Source: Victivallis lenta (GTDB taxonomy: Bacteria; Verrucomicrobiota; Lentisphaeria; Victivallales; Victivallaceae). Taken from it: a stretch of DNA of 64,000 nucleotides. The notes beneath the pieces were generated by a model that saw only the letters and a list, made by a program, of their open reading frames with translations, was not told where the DNA came from and ran no database searches. Position 1 is the first letter of the stretch, and every line of letters begins with the position of its first letter. Below, one piece after another: positions 17,100 through 24,842 of the stretch. The translations under genes and the position numbers were made by a program. Where the stretch lies: contig NZ_VUNS01000002.1 in the NCBI RefSeq assembly GCF_009695545.1, positions 1 through 64,000 of the forward strand. Direction: 5' to 3'.

Positions 17100-18322
17100 T
17101 GACGGCCAACCATCGCCTCAAGCATCTTCTGCTCGGCCTCTTTGATATATTCCACCGTCATCAGCGACTTGGGACCTTCCAGAATTTCATAGCCGATCCG
17201 CTCATTGTCGCTGCCGATCAACGGCACCTGATAGCCTTCCGTCAATCTGGAACGATCCCAGAACCGCGAGGACACAGCTTCATCGGTAAAATCCAGCAGA
17301 TTGCATCTCCGTACAATGCGGGCCCCGGCCGGCAGGTCATAGAAGAAAAACATGGAACTTCGCGTGCTCTGCGGCCTCAGCCCATCCGGCACGGACCCGC
17401 CGTTCAACACATCGAACCAATCCTTGAGAAAATCCCGGCCCGAAACAATATCCACCAGGTCCGAAGCGATACAGCCGCTGGAACGCGCTCCGATTTCCAC
17501 CGGAGAGAGCGTCCCGTCCGGTTTCAGCAGAATTTCCAGATGCCCCAGCGAACAGGAAAAACCGAGCGCCTTGTAACAGCGAACGGCATAATCCGCAATC
17601 TTCCGCTGCAAATCATCAGGCTCGCAGTTGTAATGGAGCTTGACCGCGATTTTATTGCGAACCGCGTTTTCCGTGTGCGTTTTGCGGGAGACGGCATATA
17701 CACTGACATGCCCGTCGGCATCGCCAAGCATTTCCACGGTATACTCCCGGCCGACCACAAACTCCTCGACCGTCACCAGCCGGTCGGAGGCTTCCGCCTG
17801 CGCCTTTTCGAAGGCACGGCGCACCTCATCCCCGGCGGTTCCCCGGGTGATGATGGTTATTCCGCGCGAAGAAGCGGAGTTGTCCGGCTTGATGATGATA
17901 TCCATCCGCTTCGAAAGCTCAAACACGGAATCTTCACAGTGCCGATACTGCCGCGCCTCCCGGTTCAGCAATCCGAGTTCCCGCCAGCGGGCGGTCATCC
18001 GGCATTTTGAGCTGGAATTTTCCAGCCCGGAGTCGGAAATGGTCTTCAGCCCGAGGGCCCGGTGAACTTCCGCCAGCGCGGGAACCGCCAGATCGATGGA
18101 GGTGTAACCGAATTTCACATCCGGCCAGCTTCCATCCCGTTTCAGGGCTTCAATAATCGGCCCGGCGTATTTGACGTCAAGGCGGTAATGCCGGTCGCCG
18201 GTCATCTGGGGATGTTCATTCCAATCGATCACATATACCAGATATCCCTTTTTCTGAAACTTGTTCAGAACTCCGAAGTTCAACTGATTGCCGCCGAACA
18301 GCAAAAATATCGGTTTGCCCAT
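17096..18322 (-). CDS. ATP-grasp carboxylate-amine ligase family protein
   Basis: A 408-residue ATP-grasp enzyme. The pre-ATP-grasp Rossmann-like domain occupies about residues 1-100 (FLLFGGNQLNFGVLNKFQKKG). The nucleotide-binding lobe includes IIIKPDNSASSRGITII, VTVEEFVVGREYTVEM and LEILLKPDGTLSPVEIGARSSG, with the glutamates and asparagine/arginine needed for two magnesium ions. Family members join a carboxylate to an amine or other nucleophile through an acyl-phosphate. It is close to carbamoyl-phosphate-synthase-like and PurK-like groups, but the substrate is unknown. In this operon a ligase attaching an amino acid to a sugar precursor is plausible (inference). Confidence 0.78.
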   Translation of the reverse strand: MGKPIFLLFGGNQLNFGVLNKFQKKGYLVYVIDWNEHPQMTGDRHYRLDVKYAGPIIEALKRDGSWPDVKFGYTSIDLAVPALAEVHRALGLKTISDSGLENSSSKCRMTARWRELGLLNREARQYRHCEDSVFELSKRMDIIIKPDNSASSRGITIITRGTAGDEVRRAFEKAQAEASDRLVTVEEFVVGREYTVEMLGDADGHVSVYAVSRKTHTENAVRNKIAVKLHYNCEPDDLQRKIADYAVRCYKALGFSCSLGHLEILLKPDGTLSPVEIGARSSGCIASDLVDIVSGRDFLKDWFDVLNGGSVPDGLRPQSTRSSMFFFYDLPAGARIVRRCNLLDFTDEAVSSRFWDRSRLTEGYQVPLIGSDNERIGYEILEGPKSLMTVEYIKEAEQKMLEAMVGRQ

Positions 18323-18324
18323 AA

Positions 18325-18981
18325 CTATTCGTCCTCTTCAAGATAACGCTTAAGGCATACGGTGTCATATGTGTCCCACTTCTTAAAATCGATGCAGTTG
18401 AACCAGATATCTTCCTGCTTCTCAATATTCTCAAGCCGGGTTAAAAATTCCGGTCCGATCATATCGCGGGGAATCACAACGACGCCCGTGTCGTCGCAAA
18501 CGGCGATGCCGCCGTCGTATTTTGCACGGCGCTCAGCGACAATCCGCTTCACGTCCTCCGACTCCTCAACATGGTTGTTGAAACAACCGACCGGCGTCAC
18601 GCCCCGGCACCAGACGGGGAACCGGTTTTTGATGAGGTCGTTGGCGTCTCGCATGTGTCCCATCCCCACGACCGCCGCCGCCATCCTGTAGTAGATGAGG
18701 AACTTGCAGATCAGTTCCCCGGCCAGCGCACGCTTGTTGACATGGATTCCGTCCATCAGGACGACCTCGCCTTCCCGAACGTCCCGGGCCTGCTCGTGGA
18801 TGCTCCAGTTGCTTTCGCTGTGGCCGTAGATGTAGTGGATGACTCCCACGCTGTACATGCCGGAGTTGACCGGATGAATATCGTCCAGCACTCCCGTTTT
18901 CCCCAGACAATCGGCGACTTCCGTGGTAGATACCCGATTCCGTTTCAGAAAGTCTAAAATCTGTTTTTGTATTTCACTCAT
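18325..18981 (-). CDS. RraA-fold / HMG-CHA aldolase family protein
   Basis: A 218-residue protein of the RraA-like fold (4-hydroxy-4-methyl-2-oxoglutarate / CHA aldolases and the RNase E regulator RraA). MGHMRDANDL followed by PVWCRGVTPVG corresponds to the G-x3-RD substrate/metal motif, and VCDDTGVVVIP to the second conserved block. ATG 18981 has AGAGG 9 bases upstream. Family aldolases release pyruvate from 4-hydroxy-2-oxo acids. A pyruvate-producing or keto-acid enzyme next to an ATP-grasp ligase and, further down, an opine dehydrogenase could feed one pathway (inference). It heads the block of genes that follow each other with almost no gaps. Confidence 0.75.
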   Translation of the reverse strand: MSEIQKQILDFLKRNRVSTTEVADCLGKTGVLDDIHPVNSGMYSVGVIHYIYGHSESNWSIHEQARDVREGEVVLMDGIHVNKRALAGELICKFLIYYRMAAAVVGMGHMRDANDLIKNRFPVWCRGVTPVGCFNNHVEESEDVKRIVAERRAKYDGGIAVCDDTGVVVIPRDMIGPEFLTRLENIEKQEDIWFNCIDFKKWDTYDTVCLKRYLEEDE

Positions 18982-19246
18982 TTTCGATATCCTCTGTGTC
19001 GATTCCGCAAAACGGCTCTCTTGTTCCCGGCTGCCGGCCATCGCAGCTGCCGGCGGCTGTATGTCAGATTTCAGGCGAAGCAATCCAACGCCGGAATTCC
19101 CGCGTCATCATACGGTCCCTGGTTCACGATCAGAAAACAATCCGCAGCGGGAACGGAACCGCTGCCGTTCTTTCACCTCAAGCACAAAGCGGGCATGACC
19201 GGAATCACCCGATGCCGCCGGCTTAAAGTAAAAAGGAGTTTAAGAA

Positions 19247-19262
19247 CTTATCAGCTGATAAG
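19247..19262. promoter_or_regulatory. 16-bp perfect palindrome, candidate operator
   Basis: CTTATCAGCTGATAAG is a perfect palindrome in an AT-rich patch about 265 bases upstream of the aldolase start (18981). It could bind a dimeric regulator at a promoter for the main polysaccharide block. No regulator family is implied and only the symmetry is observed. Confidence 0.4.
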
Positions 19263-19390
19263 CTTTGAATGAATAATCGCTTAAAAATGCCTTGTCTGGC
19301 GCAGGCCGGAAACAACAGGCCCCCTTCCCGTGCGGGTGCCGGTTTCCCAAATCACGTCCTGCAGCCGCGGCGCATCAGTTTCCGCAACAA

Positions 19391-19436
19391 TTCCGGTGCC
19401 TCGAAACTCGCCGGAACGCGGCTCGAGGCACCGGAA
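19391..19436. repeat. Inverted repeat with 14-bp perfect stem
   Basis: Arms TTCCGGTGCCTCGA (19391-19404) and its complement (19423-19436) enclose an 18-base loop. It lies about 200 bases beyond the stop of the UDP-sugar dehydrogenase gene in the direction of transcription. No T-run follows on either strand, so it is not a standard intrinsic terminator. It may be a pause site, a Rho-independent-like structure of this lineage, or an mRNA 3'-end stabiliser. Confidence 0.55.
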
Positions 19437-19639
19437 ATGCAGATTTTACAGTGGAGGAGCCTTCCCCGATGAATCGGTCAGACAGCCATAACACCCGAGG
19501 AACAGGATGCCGTTATCATACAGATCTCCGTGCCGCCGGCAATGCTGCAAATGCCTCTTCAATCAATTCGGAATCCGGACACGGCGGTGACTATTTTTCG
19601 TTTCCCGGCGGAAACGCTGCGTCACACCGGAACGGCTGC

Positions 19640-20926
19640 CTACAGCCTGCCGTCCACAACTTCCCGCGGCAGGCTCCCTTTGATGTCGAACACCACCGCG
19701 TTGCCATCGCAAAACTTCGTCACATCCATGTCCGTAAATTCGCGGTGTGCCACGGCGAGCACAACCGCATCGTAAACGCCGAAGCGCAATACATCCGCAT
19801 TCTTCACGGATTTCAGACCGTAGAATTTCTCAACCTCCTCCGGTTCCGCCCACGGATCGAAAATATCCACATCGCAACCGAACTCCCGCAGCCCCCTGAC
19901 GACGTCAACCGCATGGCTGTTGCGAATGTCCGGACAGTTTTCCTTGAAGGTGATTCCAAGCTGGAGCACTTTCGCTCCAAGTATCTTGCGCTCTTTCCTG
20001 ATCATCAGTTTAACGATCTCGGCTACGATGTATTTGCCCATGCCGTCGTTGATGCGGCGGCCGGCGAGAATCACTTCGGGCAGGTAGCCCAGCGCCTGCG
20101 CCTTATGGGTCAGATAATACGGATCGACGCCGATGCAGTGTCCCCCGACTAAACCCGGTTTGAATTTCAGGAAGTTCCATTTCGTTCCCGCCGCGGCCAG
20201 CACATCGTTCGTATCGATTCCGATCAGGCGGAAGATCTTCGCCAGCTCGTTCACAAAAGCGATATTCAAATCCCGCTGCGAATTTTCAATCACTTTCGCG
20301 GCTTCCGCGACCTTCATTGAACTGGCCCGGTGCGTCCCGTTCTTCAGAATGCTGCCGTAAAGCGCATCGACGATATCGGCAGTCTCCGGCGTCGAACCGG
20401 AGGTGATCTTCTGAATCTTCGTCAGAGTATGTTCCTTGTCGCCGGGATTGATCCGTTCCGGGCTGTATCCGCAGAAGAAGTCGGTGTTGAATTTCAGGCC
20501 GCTGAATTTTTCCAGAACCGGCACGCACTCCTCTTCGGTGCAGCCCGGATATACCGTGCTCTCGTAAACGACGATCGCTCCCGGCTTCATCACCTTGCCG
20601 ACGGTTTCGCTCGCTTTATACAACGGCGTCAAATCCGGGCGGTTGTACTGATCCACCGGCGTCGGCACGGTCACGATAAAAATATCCCGGTCTTTCAGGT
20701 CGGCCGGGTCGCCGGAGTATTTCAGGCGAATCGCGGCTTTCAAGTCCTCCGATGAGGTTTCGAGCGTCGTATCTTCCCCCCGGCGCAATGCTTCCAGGCG
20801 TTCCGGTTTCACATCGAAACCGACGGTGTCATACTTCCGGCCGAATTCGACCGCCAGCGGCAACCCCACGTAACCGAGCCCGATCAAGCCGATTTTTATC
20901 TCTCCACTCTTAATTTTCAACAGCAT
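19640..20926 (-). CDS. UDP-N-acetyl-hexosamine 6-dehydrogenase (WbpA/TviB/WbpO-like nucleotide-sugar dehydrogenase)
   Basis: A 428-residue three-domain UDP-glucose/GDP-mannose dehydrogenase-family enzyme. GLGYVGLPLA (residues 16-25) is the NAD-binding loop. TVPTPVD and YESTVYPG are conserved in the NAD domain. K211 and N215 lie in AAKVIENSQRD. GGHCIGVDPYYL gives the catalytic C264. LGITFKENCPDIRNS is the UDP-binding part. The sequence style (VPTPVDQYNRPDL, GLKFNTDFFCGYSPERINPGD) is that of TviB/WbpO, which oxidise UDP-GlcNAc or UDP-GalNAc to the uronic acid in two NAD-dependent steps. The start has GGGGAG 8 bases upstream. It is the first enzyme gene behind the NusG-like regulator and implies an acidic HexNAcA residue in the polymer. 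Confidence 0.88.
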   Translation of the reverse strand: MLLKIKSGEIKIGLIGLGYVGLPLAVEFGRKYDTVGFDVKPERLEALRRGEDTTLETSSEDLKAAIRLKYSGDPADLKDRDIFIVTVPTPVDQYNRPDLTPLYKASETVGKVMKPGAIVVYESTVYPGCTEEECVPVLEKFSGLKFNTDFFCGYSPERINPGDKEHTLTKIQKITSGSTPETADIVDALYGSILKNGTHRASSMKVAEAAKVIENSQRDLNIAFVNELAKIFRLIGIDTNDVLAAAGTKWNFLKFKPGLVGGHCIGVDPYYLTHKAQALGYLPEVILAGRRINDGMGKYIVAEIVKLMIRKERKILGAKVLQLGITFKENCPDIRNSHAVDVVRGLREFGCDVDIFDPWAEPEEVEKFYGLKSVKNADVLRFGVYDAVVLAVAHREFTDMDVTKFCDGNAVVFDIKGSLPREVVDGRL

Positions 20927-21444
20927 ACTTCCGGCTCCCCTGAAAATAAGTATGTTTTGGTTTCAATGTTCTTTGCAAATTTCATTTTATGGCGTCAACA
21001 ATCCGTTTCATCACCTCAGAAACTATTCTCGAGATACCAGAAAGGAGATTATTTTCAACCTGTTGAAAAAACAGCGTTACGAAAGCGCCGTCGAATTCAG
21101 CCTGCAGATGTCCATTGCCGGCTTGACCGCGCAAAACGAGAGGACCGCCTGACCGCGCGAACTTCATGCCCGGCGATCAGCTCTCCGGAACCGATTGCCG
21201 GAAGCCGGAGGAGGTTTTGCCGATTCGCATCGCGCGTTTCAGAAAGCCGTTCCCGCCGGCAAAGCGCTTCCGTCTGTCTGATGATTCCGCCGCCGCAACC
21301 GGGAGGGAATCAATAGAACGGAACGCATTCAGGCAGCATTCGGCAATGGAATTGCCTTCCCGGCCACAGGCCGCAGAAACGCAGCTTCCATGATATCGAT
21401 CCGTAAGCGGCTGCCGAACCGCGTTCTCCGAAAGACAGAACGAT
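20927..21444. other. Non-coding gap between dehydrogenase and NusG-like genes
   Basis: These 518 bases contain no gene I can support. The first 80 bases on the dehydrogenase side are AT-rich and hold a weak promoter-like pair reading toward the dehydrogenase (TTGCAA, 18 bases, CATACT), too poor to call. The rest is GC-rich without codon structure on either strand. A long untranslated spacer behind a specialised NusG paralogue is usual in capsule loci. Confidence 0.5.
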
Positions 21445-22008
21445 TCACAAACAGAAATCTTTGCGGTTTACAAAATCGACCGGCAGCTCAACCGTCATAA
21501 CAACCGGTATGGCGGCAAGCTGCACAACAACGGTCTCATGATTTTTAAACCGTTTAATTTGGGCGACCTCACCTTTCAAATAACCTTTCGTTATGACGAC
21601 CGGATCATTGATTTGCAGGTTCGTCATAACTTCCACTTTGTGAGTCTGCGCTAAAATTTCATATTTCCGGACCGTTCGCAAATCTTTCAACAGACTTGCA
21701 GAATCATAATCATTCAGATAGAAAACCTTCAGAAGGTTTCTGTTAATTCGTGTTAAATCGAAGCCGTGACGAACAATGGAAGCAAAAACGTATCCTCCCC
21801 CGAACATGGGAACCATTCTCGTATAGATGCGATGCTGGTATTCGGTTGTCTTTTTAATCAACGGCAAATAACAGATGACGTTCTGTGCTTTTAATGCCTC
21901 GTATAACTTTATCTCGCAAAGAGACTTGGATTTGAAATACATCCAAGCGCTTCCTTCATGAACCCTGAGTAAATCGCTGTAGATATCATCATCCAAGTGT
22001 TCTTCCAT
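21445..22008 (-). CDS. NusG/RfaH-family specialised transcription antiterminator (UpxY-like)
   Basis: A 187-residue NusG paralogue. The N-terminal NGN domain (about residues 15-115) includes AWMYFKSKSLCEIKLYEALK, CYLPLIKKTTEYQHR and MFGGGYVFASI. The C-terminal KOW domain (about 130-180) includes INDPVVITKGYLKGEVAQI. In Bacteroides, UpxY proteins and in enterobacteria RfaH bind RNA polymerase and prevent premature termination in long polysaccharide operons. Being first in this locus strongly supports that role. ATG 22008 has GAGG 5 bases upstream; a GTG two codons earlier opens the frame but lacks a site. Base composition is more AT-rich than the housekeeping genes. No canonical ops element was found in the leader. 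Confidence 0.85.
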   Translation of the reverse strand: MEEHLDDDIYSDLLRVHEGSAWMYFKSKSLCEIKLYEALKAQNVICYLPLIKKTTEYQHRIYTRMVPMFGGGYVFASIVRHGFDLTRINRNLLKVFYLNDYDSASLLKDLRTVRKYEILAQTHKVEVMTNLQINDPVVITKGYLKGEVAQIKRFKNHETVVVQLAAIPVVMTVELPVDFVNRKDFCL

Positions 22009-22043
22009 TGTCACCTCAAAACAAGTAATCCGGGCAGCGCGAA

Positions 22044-22075
22044 GCGATAGCTTTTAGGGGTTCTAAAGCTATCGC
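22044..22075 (-). promoter_or_regulatory. Leader hairpin with 11-bp perfect stem
   Basis: GCGATAGCTTT (22044-22054) pairs perfectly with 22065-22075 around a 10-base loop. It lies 36 bases upstream of the NusG-like start codon, in the transcribed leader. Its position suits a pause or recruitment element for the antiterminator, or control of ribosome access. No T-run follows, so it is not a terminator by itself. Confidence 0.6.
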
Positions 22076-22082
22076 AAATACG

Positions 22083-22128
22083 AAAGACAGCCGCATTCCG
22101 TTCAGAACTGGAATTCGCGGCTGTCTTT
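22083..22128. terminator. Strong hairpin resembling an intrinsic terminator / attenuator
   Basis: AAAGACAGCCGCATTCC (22083-22099) pairs with 22110-22128 with a 2-base bulge and a 10-base loop. On the plus strand it is followed by TTTTT, so it would terminate plus-strand transcripts, but no plus-strand gene precedes it. On the minus strand it ends in GTCTTTCG, a weaker tract, and sits within the antiterminator leader, where it may act as an attenuator. The stop codon of the leader ORF (22102-22296) falls inside this stem-loop. Confidence 0.55.
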
Positions 22129-22296
22129 TTCTGAATGGCAAAATGCCGCCGGAGAGACAAAAAACCTCTCAACGACACAAAGCTGGATTTTTTTATATTC
22201 GTTCCGGGAATCGGAACAGGGCGAAGCCCCTGCCTGAATCCCGGCATGCAACCTGCCTGCAGAAAATCCGATCCGATGACCGGCGCCATCAAGCAT
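22102..22296 (-). CDS. Candidate 64-residue leader peptide upstream of the NusG-like gene
   Basis: An ATG at 22296 is preceded at 6 bases by GGAGGAG, among the best ribosome-binding sites in the locus. The site itself lies in a small GCGGA/TCCGC hairpin. The 64-codon frame ends at 22102 within the strong hairpin at 22083-22128. The peptide (starts MLDGAGHRIGF, ends SREFQF) resembles no known family and has no protein-like pattern. If translated, the ribosome would reach the hairpin and open it, so the value would be regulatory. It may equally be chance. Confidence 0.3.
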   Translation of the reverse strand: MLDGAGHRIGFSAGRLHAGIQAGASPCSDSRNEYKKIQLCVVERFFVSPAAFCHSEKDSREFQF

Positions 22297-22415
22297 TGCG
22301 GACTCCTCCGCAACTGTTTTCCGGGAGCGGGAACACAAAAATACCGTAGCCGGCATCGCTGCTGAAATCATCACTTCGCTGTTCCCTTGTCCCTGTTAAT
22401 TTTCTTCAGATTAAT

Positions 22416-22443
22416 ATTATAGCGTAATTTCCCGTAATGTCAA
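22416..22443 (-). promoter_or_regulatory. Near-consensus sigma70 promoter for the polysaccharide locus
   Basis: Reading the minus strand, TTGACA (22443-22438), 16 bases, then TATAAT (22421-22416): both hexamers are perfect consensus. The predicted start near 22409 gives a leader of about 400 bases before the antiterminator ATG at 22008. This is the clearest promoter in the window and implies strong initiation, with control exerted afterwards in the leader. Confidence 0.8.
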
Positions 22444-22793
22444 CATATGCAGCACTGAAAAATACGGCTTTCTTCACTGCCGTCAACGTTTTTCCTCTCT
22501 CTGAATCATTCCGCCGCAGCTCTCACGGCAACCGTTCATGCTGCCGGGCAGCAGCCTGTTATCCGGCTCGTTTAACGCAGACAATCGGAAGTAATCGGCC
22601 AGGTCCTCTCCGCCAAATCGGTCGACCTCACAGGAAACACAGGTTCCAGCACCGGCTTCATCATCGCGGACGGCGTCGAAATCCGAAACCGCACGGACGC
22701 ATGGCGTTCTTCAGGCTCCGCAAAGCATGGAAACGATCCGCCGCGGGGCGCCTGCCGCGCTGTTTTTCGCGGAGCGGCACGCCGGCATGCGCA
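22444..22793. other. Gap between capsule promoter and U32 peptidase gene; possible gene remnant
   Basis: No intact gene. On the plus strand about 22594-22703 reads as a protein-like stretch of roughly 37 residues (VIGQVLSAKSVDLTG, then TGFIIADGVEIRNR) without start codon or ribosome site; its frame then decays. It could be a fragment of a beta-helix or FapA-like protein left by deletion, or chance. Nothing else is visible. Confidence 0.3.
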
Positions 22794-24842
22794 TCATTTC
22801 CACTCATTCTTCCTGAAATCGACCGGCTCCGCGACGTAAAGCTTCGAAAGGCCGTTTCCCCGCACAACCCGGAAGCGCCTGCCGCGCCCGTCCGTCCATG
22901 CAGAACCCGGCAGCTCAAGCCTGGTGACGAGCAGCGCCGCGCCGGAACGGTCCGATTCGACCAGCGGCAGCGGAGACTTTTCCCGGAAGGCGGCAAGCGC
23001 TTCTTCATCCAGCTCAGCAAACGGTTCGACCGCACACACGCCCCGGCATTTCAGCTCACGCACCGCCTCCGAATTGCAGACCGGCAGCGGAAAACCCGCG
23101 ATAATCCGCACATCGGGAAATTCCCGCAGAAGCTCCAGCCCGTGCAGCGCTCCGATCTGAAACACGCGGACGCCCGAATCGCAGGCCGCCCGGAGCCTTT
23201 TCCGCAGCGCCGGAAGTTCCGCCTCAGGCGTGAATCCGGGCAGGATCATCCGCTCCCCTTCCGGAGCAGGAGGAACCTCCCCCGGCAACGCACGGCTGTC
23301 GCGGTAAAAACGGTACAGCGCTTCGGCCAGCTCGGGGCGCAGGTTTTCCGGCCGCAACCTCTGCGCCGCCCACTCCCAGAATTCACGCCGCAGCGTCTTG
23401 AGGAGGCTCGCCGGGACGAAGAACGCGCCCTCCACCACGGCTTCGACCTCCGGCGCCGACCACGGCTCCGGGACAGCCGAAGCAAATTCCGCCGCCGCGA
23501 TTCCGGCAGTGAACGGCCGCTTTCCGGCCGGAGCGAAATCGACGGCGCGACGCCAGCATTCCCCGGGCAGCTCCGCAATCGTTCCCGTCCACTCCGCCGC
23601 CGTCAGGCGCAGCGAAACGGCGAGCGGATGACGCCCGGGAGGAAGCGCCGCGGCCTGGCGGCTGAAATCGTAACCGTTCTCCCCGATCTTGTAGAGCAGC
23701 CAGCCCGGTTCTGCCCGGAACTCCCCCGGGATGAAACAGTTCGCCCCGGCCCGGACCTTCACCGCGCTTTTTCCCTGAAACCGCAGGTCGATCAGCGTAA
23801 AGCTCTCCCCTTCCCCGCCCTCGGGCGGCACCAGCCGGAGCCGGTCGCCGAGATGGAGCCGTTCCAACGCCGTAACAGACAGCCCGGCACGCGCGTACTT
23901 CCCGACTTTCGCCGCCGCCACACCGAAGGAACCAAGCCGCCCGGCATCGATCAGGGAGCTGTATTCGTTCGCAAAATAAAAACCGTTCGACGGCCGCCGC
24001 GTCGCCGTCGACCGCAGAAGCTTCTCCGCTTCCAGCAGCAGTTCCGGCGGGGAATCGACCGGTCCGTCCAGCAGCAGCCGGTAGGCCTTCACGGTTTTCC
24101 AGACATAATCCGGCGAACGGAGCCGCCCTTCGATCTTCAGCGAAGCGACCCCGATCCGCCTCAGCTCCGGCAGCAGCGGCACACCGTACAGATCGCGCGG
24201 GGAGAGCAGGAATCCGGAACGGCCGGCCGCATCATATATTCTGCGGCACGGCTGCTTGCACTTGCCGCGGTTGCCGCTCCAGCCCCCCAGTGCCGACGAG
24301 AGCAGACACTGCCCGGAAAGCGAACAGCAGAGCGACCCGTGAATGAACACCTCAAGTTCGAGCGTGGAACGCGCCGCGATTTTCCGCAGCTCGTCGAGCG
24401 TAACCTGCCGCTCGAGGATCACGCGGCGGATTCCGAGCCGGGCCGCCGCCGCGACTCCGGCCGAGTTGTGAATTCCCATCTGCGTCGAAGCGTGAAGCAC
24501 GAGCGACGGAAAATACTCCCGCGCCAGGTTGAGCACACCGAGATCCTGCACGATCAGCGCATCCGGCCGCAGCTTCGCAAGTTCGGCCAGATACGCCGCA
24601 ACCTCGGAAAGTTCCGTCTCCTTCACCAGCGTATTCAGCGTCAGGTAGAGCTTCCGTCCGCGGCCGTGGGCGTAATCAAGCAGCCGGGCGAGCGAATCCG
24701 GAGTGAAGTTCTGCGCCCGTTCGCGCGCGTTGAACTTGCCGAGCCCGCAATAAACGGCGTCGGCCCCGGCATCGTAGGCGGCGAGCGCCGTCTCGAGGTT
24801 TCCGGCCGGAGCCAGCAGTTCGGGAGTTGCCGCCGGTTTCAT
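22794..24842 (-). CDS. Peptidase U32 family protein (RlhA/TrhP-like)
   Basis: A 682-residue U32 protein. The N-terminal TIM-barrel part starts ELLAPAGNLETALAAYDAGADAVYCG. The family signature region is ELEVFIHGSLCCSLSGQC with downstream GNRGKCKQPCRR, a cysteine set thought to hold an Fe-S cluster. Bacterial U32 proteins with this domain (RlhA, TrhP) take part in rRNA or tRNA hydroxylation, although some are annotated as collagenases. A second half of about 300 residues (from about 390) is the extended form, with a further barrel-like repeat (VFQIGALHGLELLREF) resembling a degenerate copy of the first. It overlaps the helicase gene by 4 bases (ATGA). Confidence 0.82.
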   Translation of the reverse strand: MKPAATPELLAPAGNLETALAAYDAGADAVYCGLGKFNARERAQNFTPDSLARLLDYAHGRGRKLYLTLNTLVKETELSEVAAYLAELAKLRPDALIVQDLGVLNLAREYFPSLVLHASTQMGIHNSAGVAAAARLGIRRVILERQVTLDELRKIAARSTLELEVFIHGSLCCSLSGQCLLSSALGGWSGNRGKCKQPCRRIYDAAGRSGFLLSPRDLYGVPLLPELRRIGVASLKIEGRLRSPDYVWKTVKAYRLLLDGPVDSPPELLLEAEKLLRSTATRRPSNGFYFANEYSSLIDAGRLGSFGVAAAKVGKYARAGLSVTALERLHLGDRLRLVPPEGGEGESFTLIDLRFQGKSAVKVRAGANCFIPGEFRAEPGWLLYKIGENGYDFSRQAAALPPGRHPLAVSLRLTAAEWTGTIAELPGECWRRAVDFAPAGKRPFTAGIAAAEFASAVPEPWSAPEVEAVVEGAFFVPASLLKTLRREFWEWAAQRLRPENLRPELAEALYRFYRDSRALPGEVPPAPEGERMILPGFTPEAELPALRKRLRAACDSGVRVFQIGALHGLELLREFPDVRIIAGFPLPVCNSEAVRELKCRGVCAVEPFAELDEEALAAFREKSPLPLVESDRSGAALLVTRLELPGSAWTDGRGRRFRVVRGNGLSKLYVAEPVDFRKNEWK

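Larger units (their letters stand above)
18982..19639. other. Non-coding gap between aldolase and UDP-sugar dehydrogenase genes, with two inverted repeats
   Basis: I see no convincing gene in these 658 bases; short open frames lack codon pattern and homology. Two structures stand out: a 14-bp perfect inverted repeat at 19391-19436 and a 16-bp palindrome at 19247-19262. A weak -35/-10-like arrangement overlaps the palindrome but is not good enough to call as a promoter. The gap splits the polysaccharide locus into a leading part (antiterminator, dehydrogenase) and the main gene block. Transcription may read through under control of the NusG-like protein, or restart here. Confidence 0.5.

Noticed and set aside
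22015-22408. RfaH-type ops element in the antiterminator leader
   Set aside because: No GGCGGTAG-like sequence is present on the transcribed strand; only hairpins of unrelated sequence.
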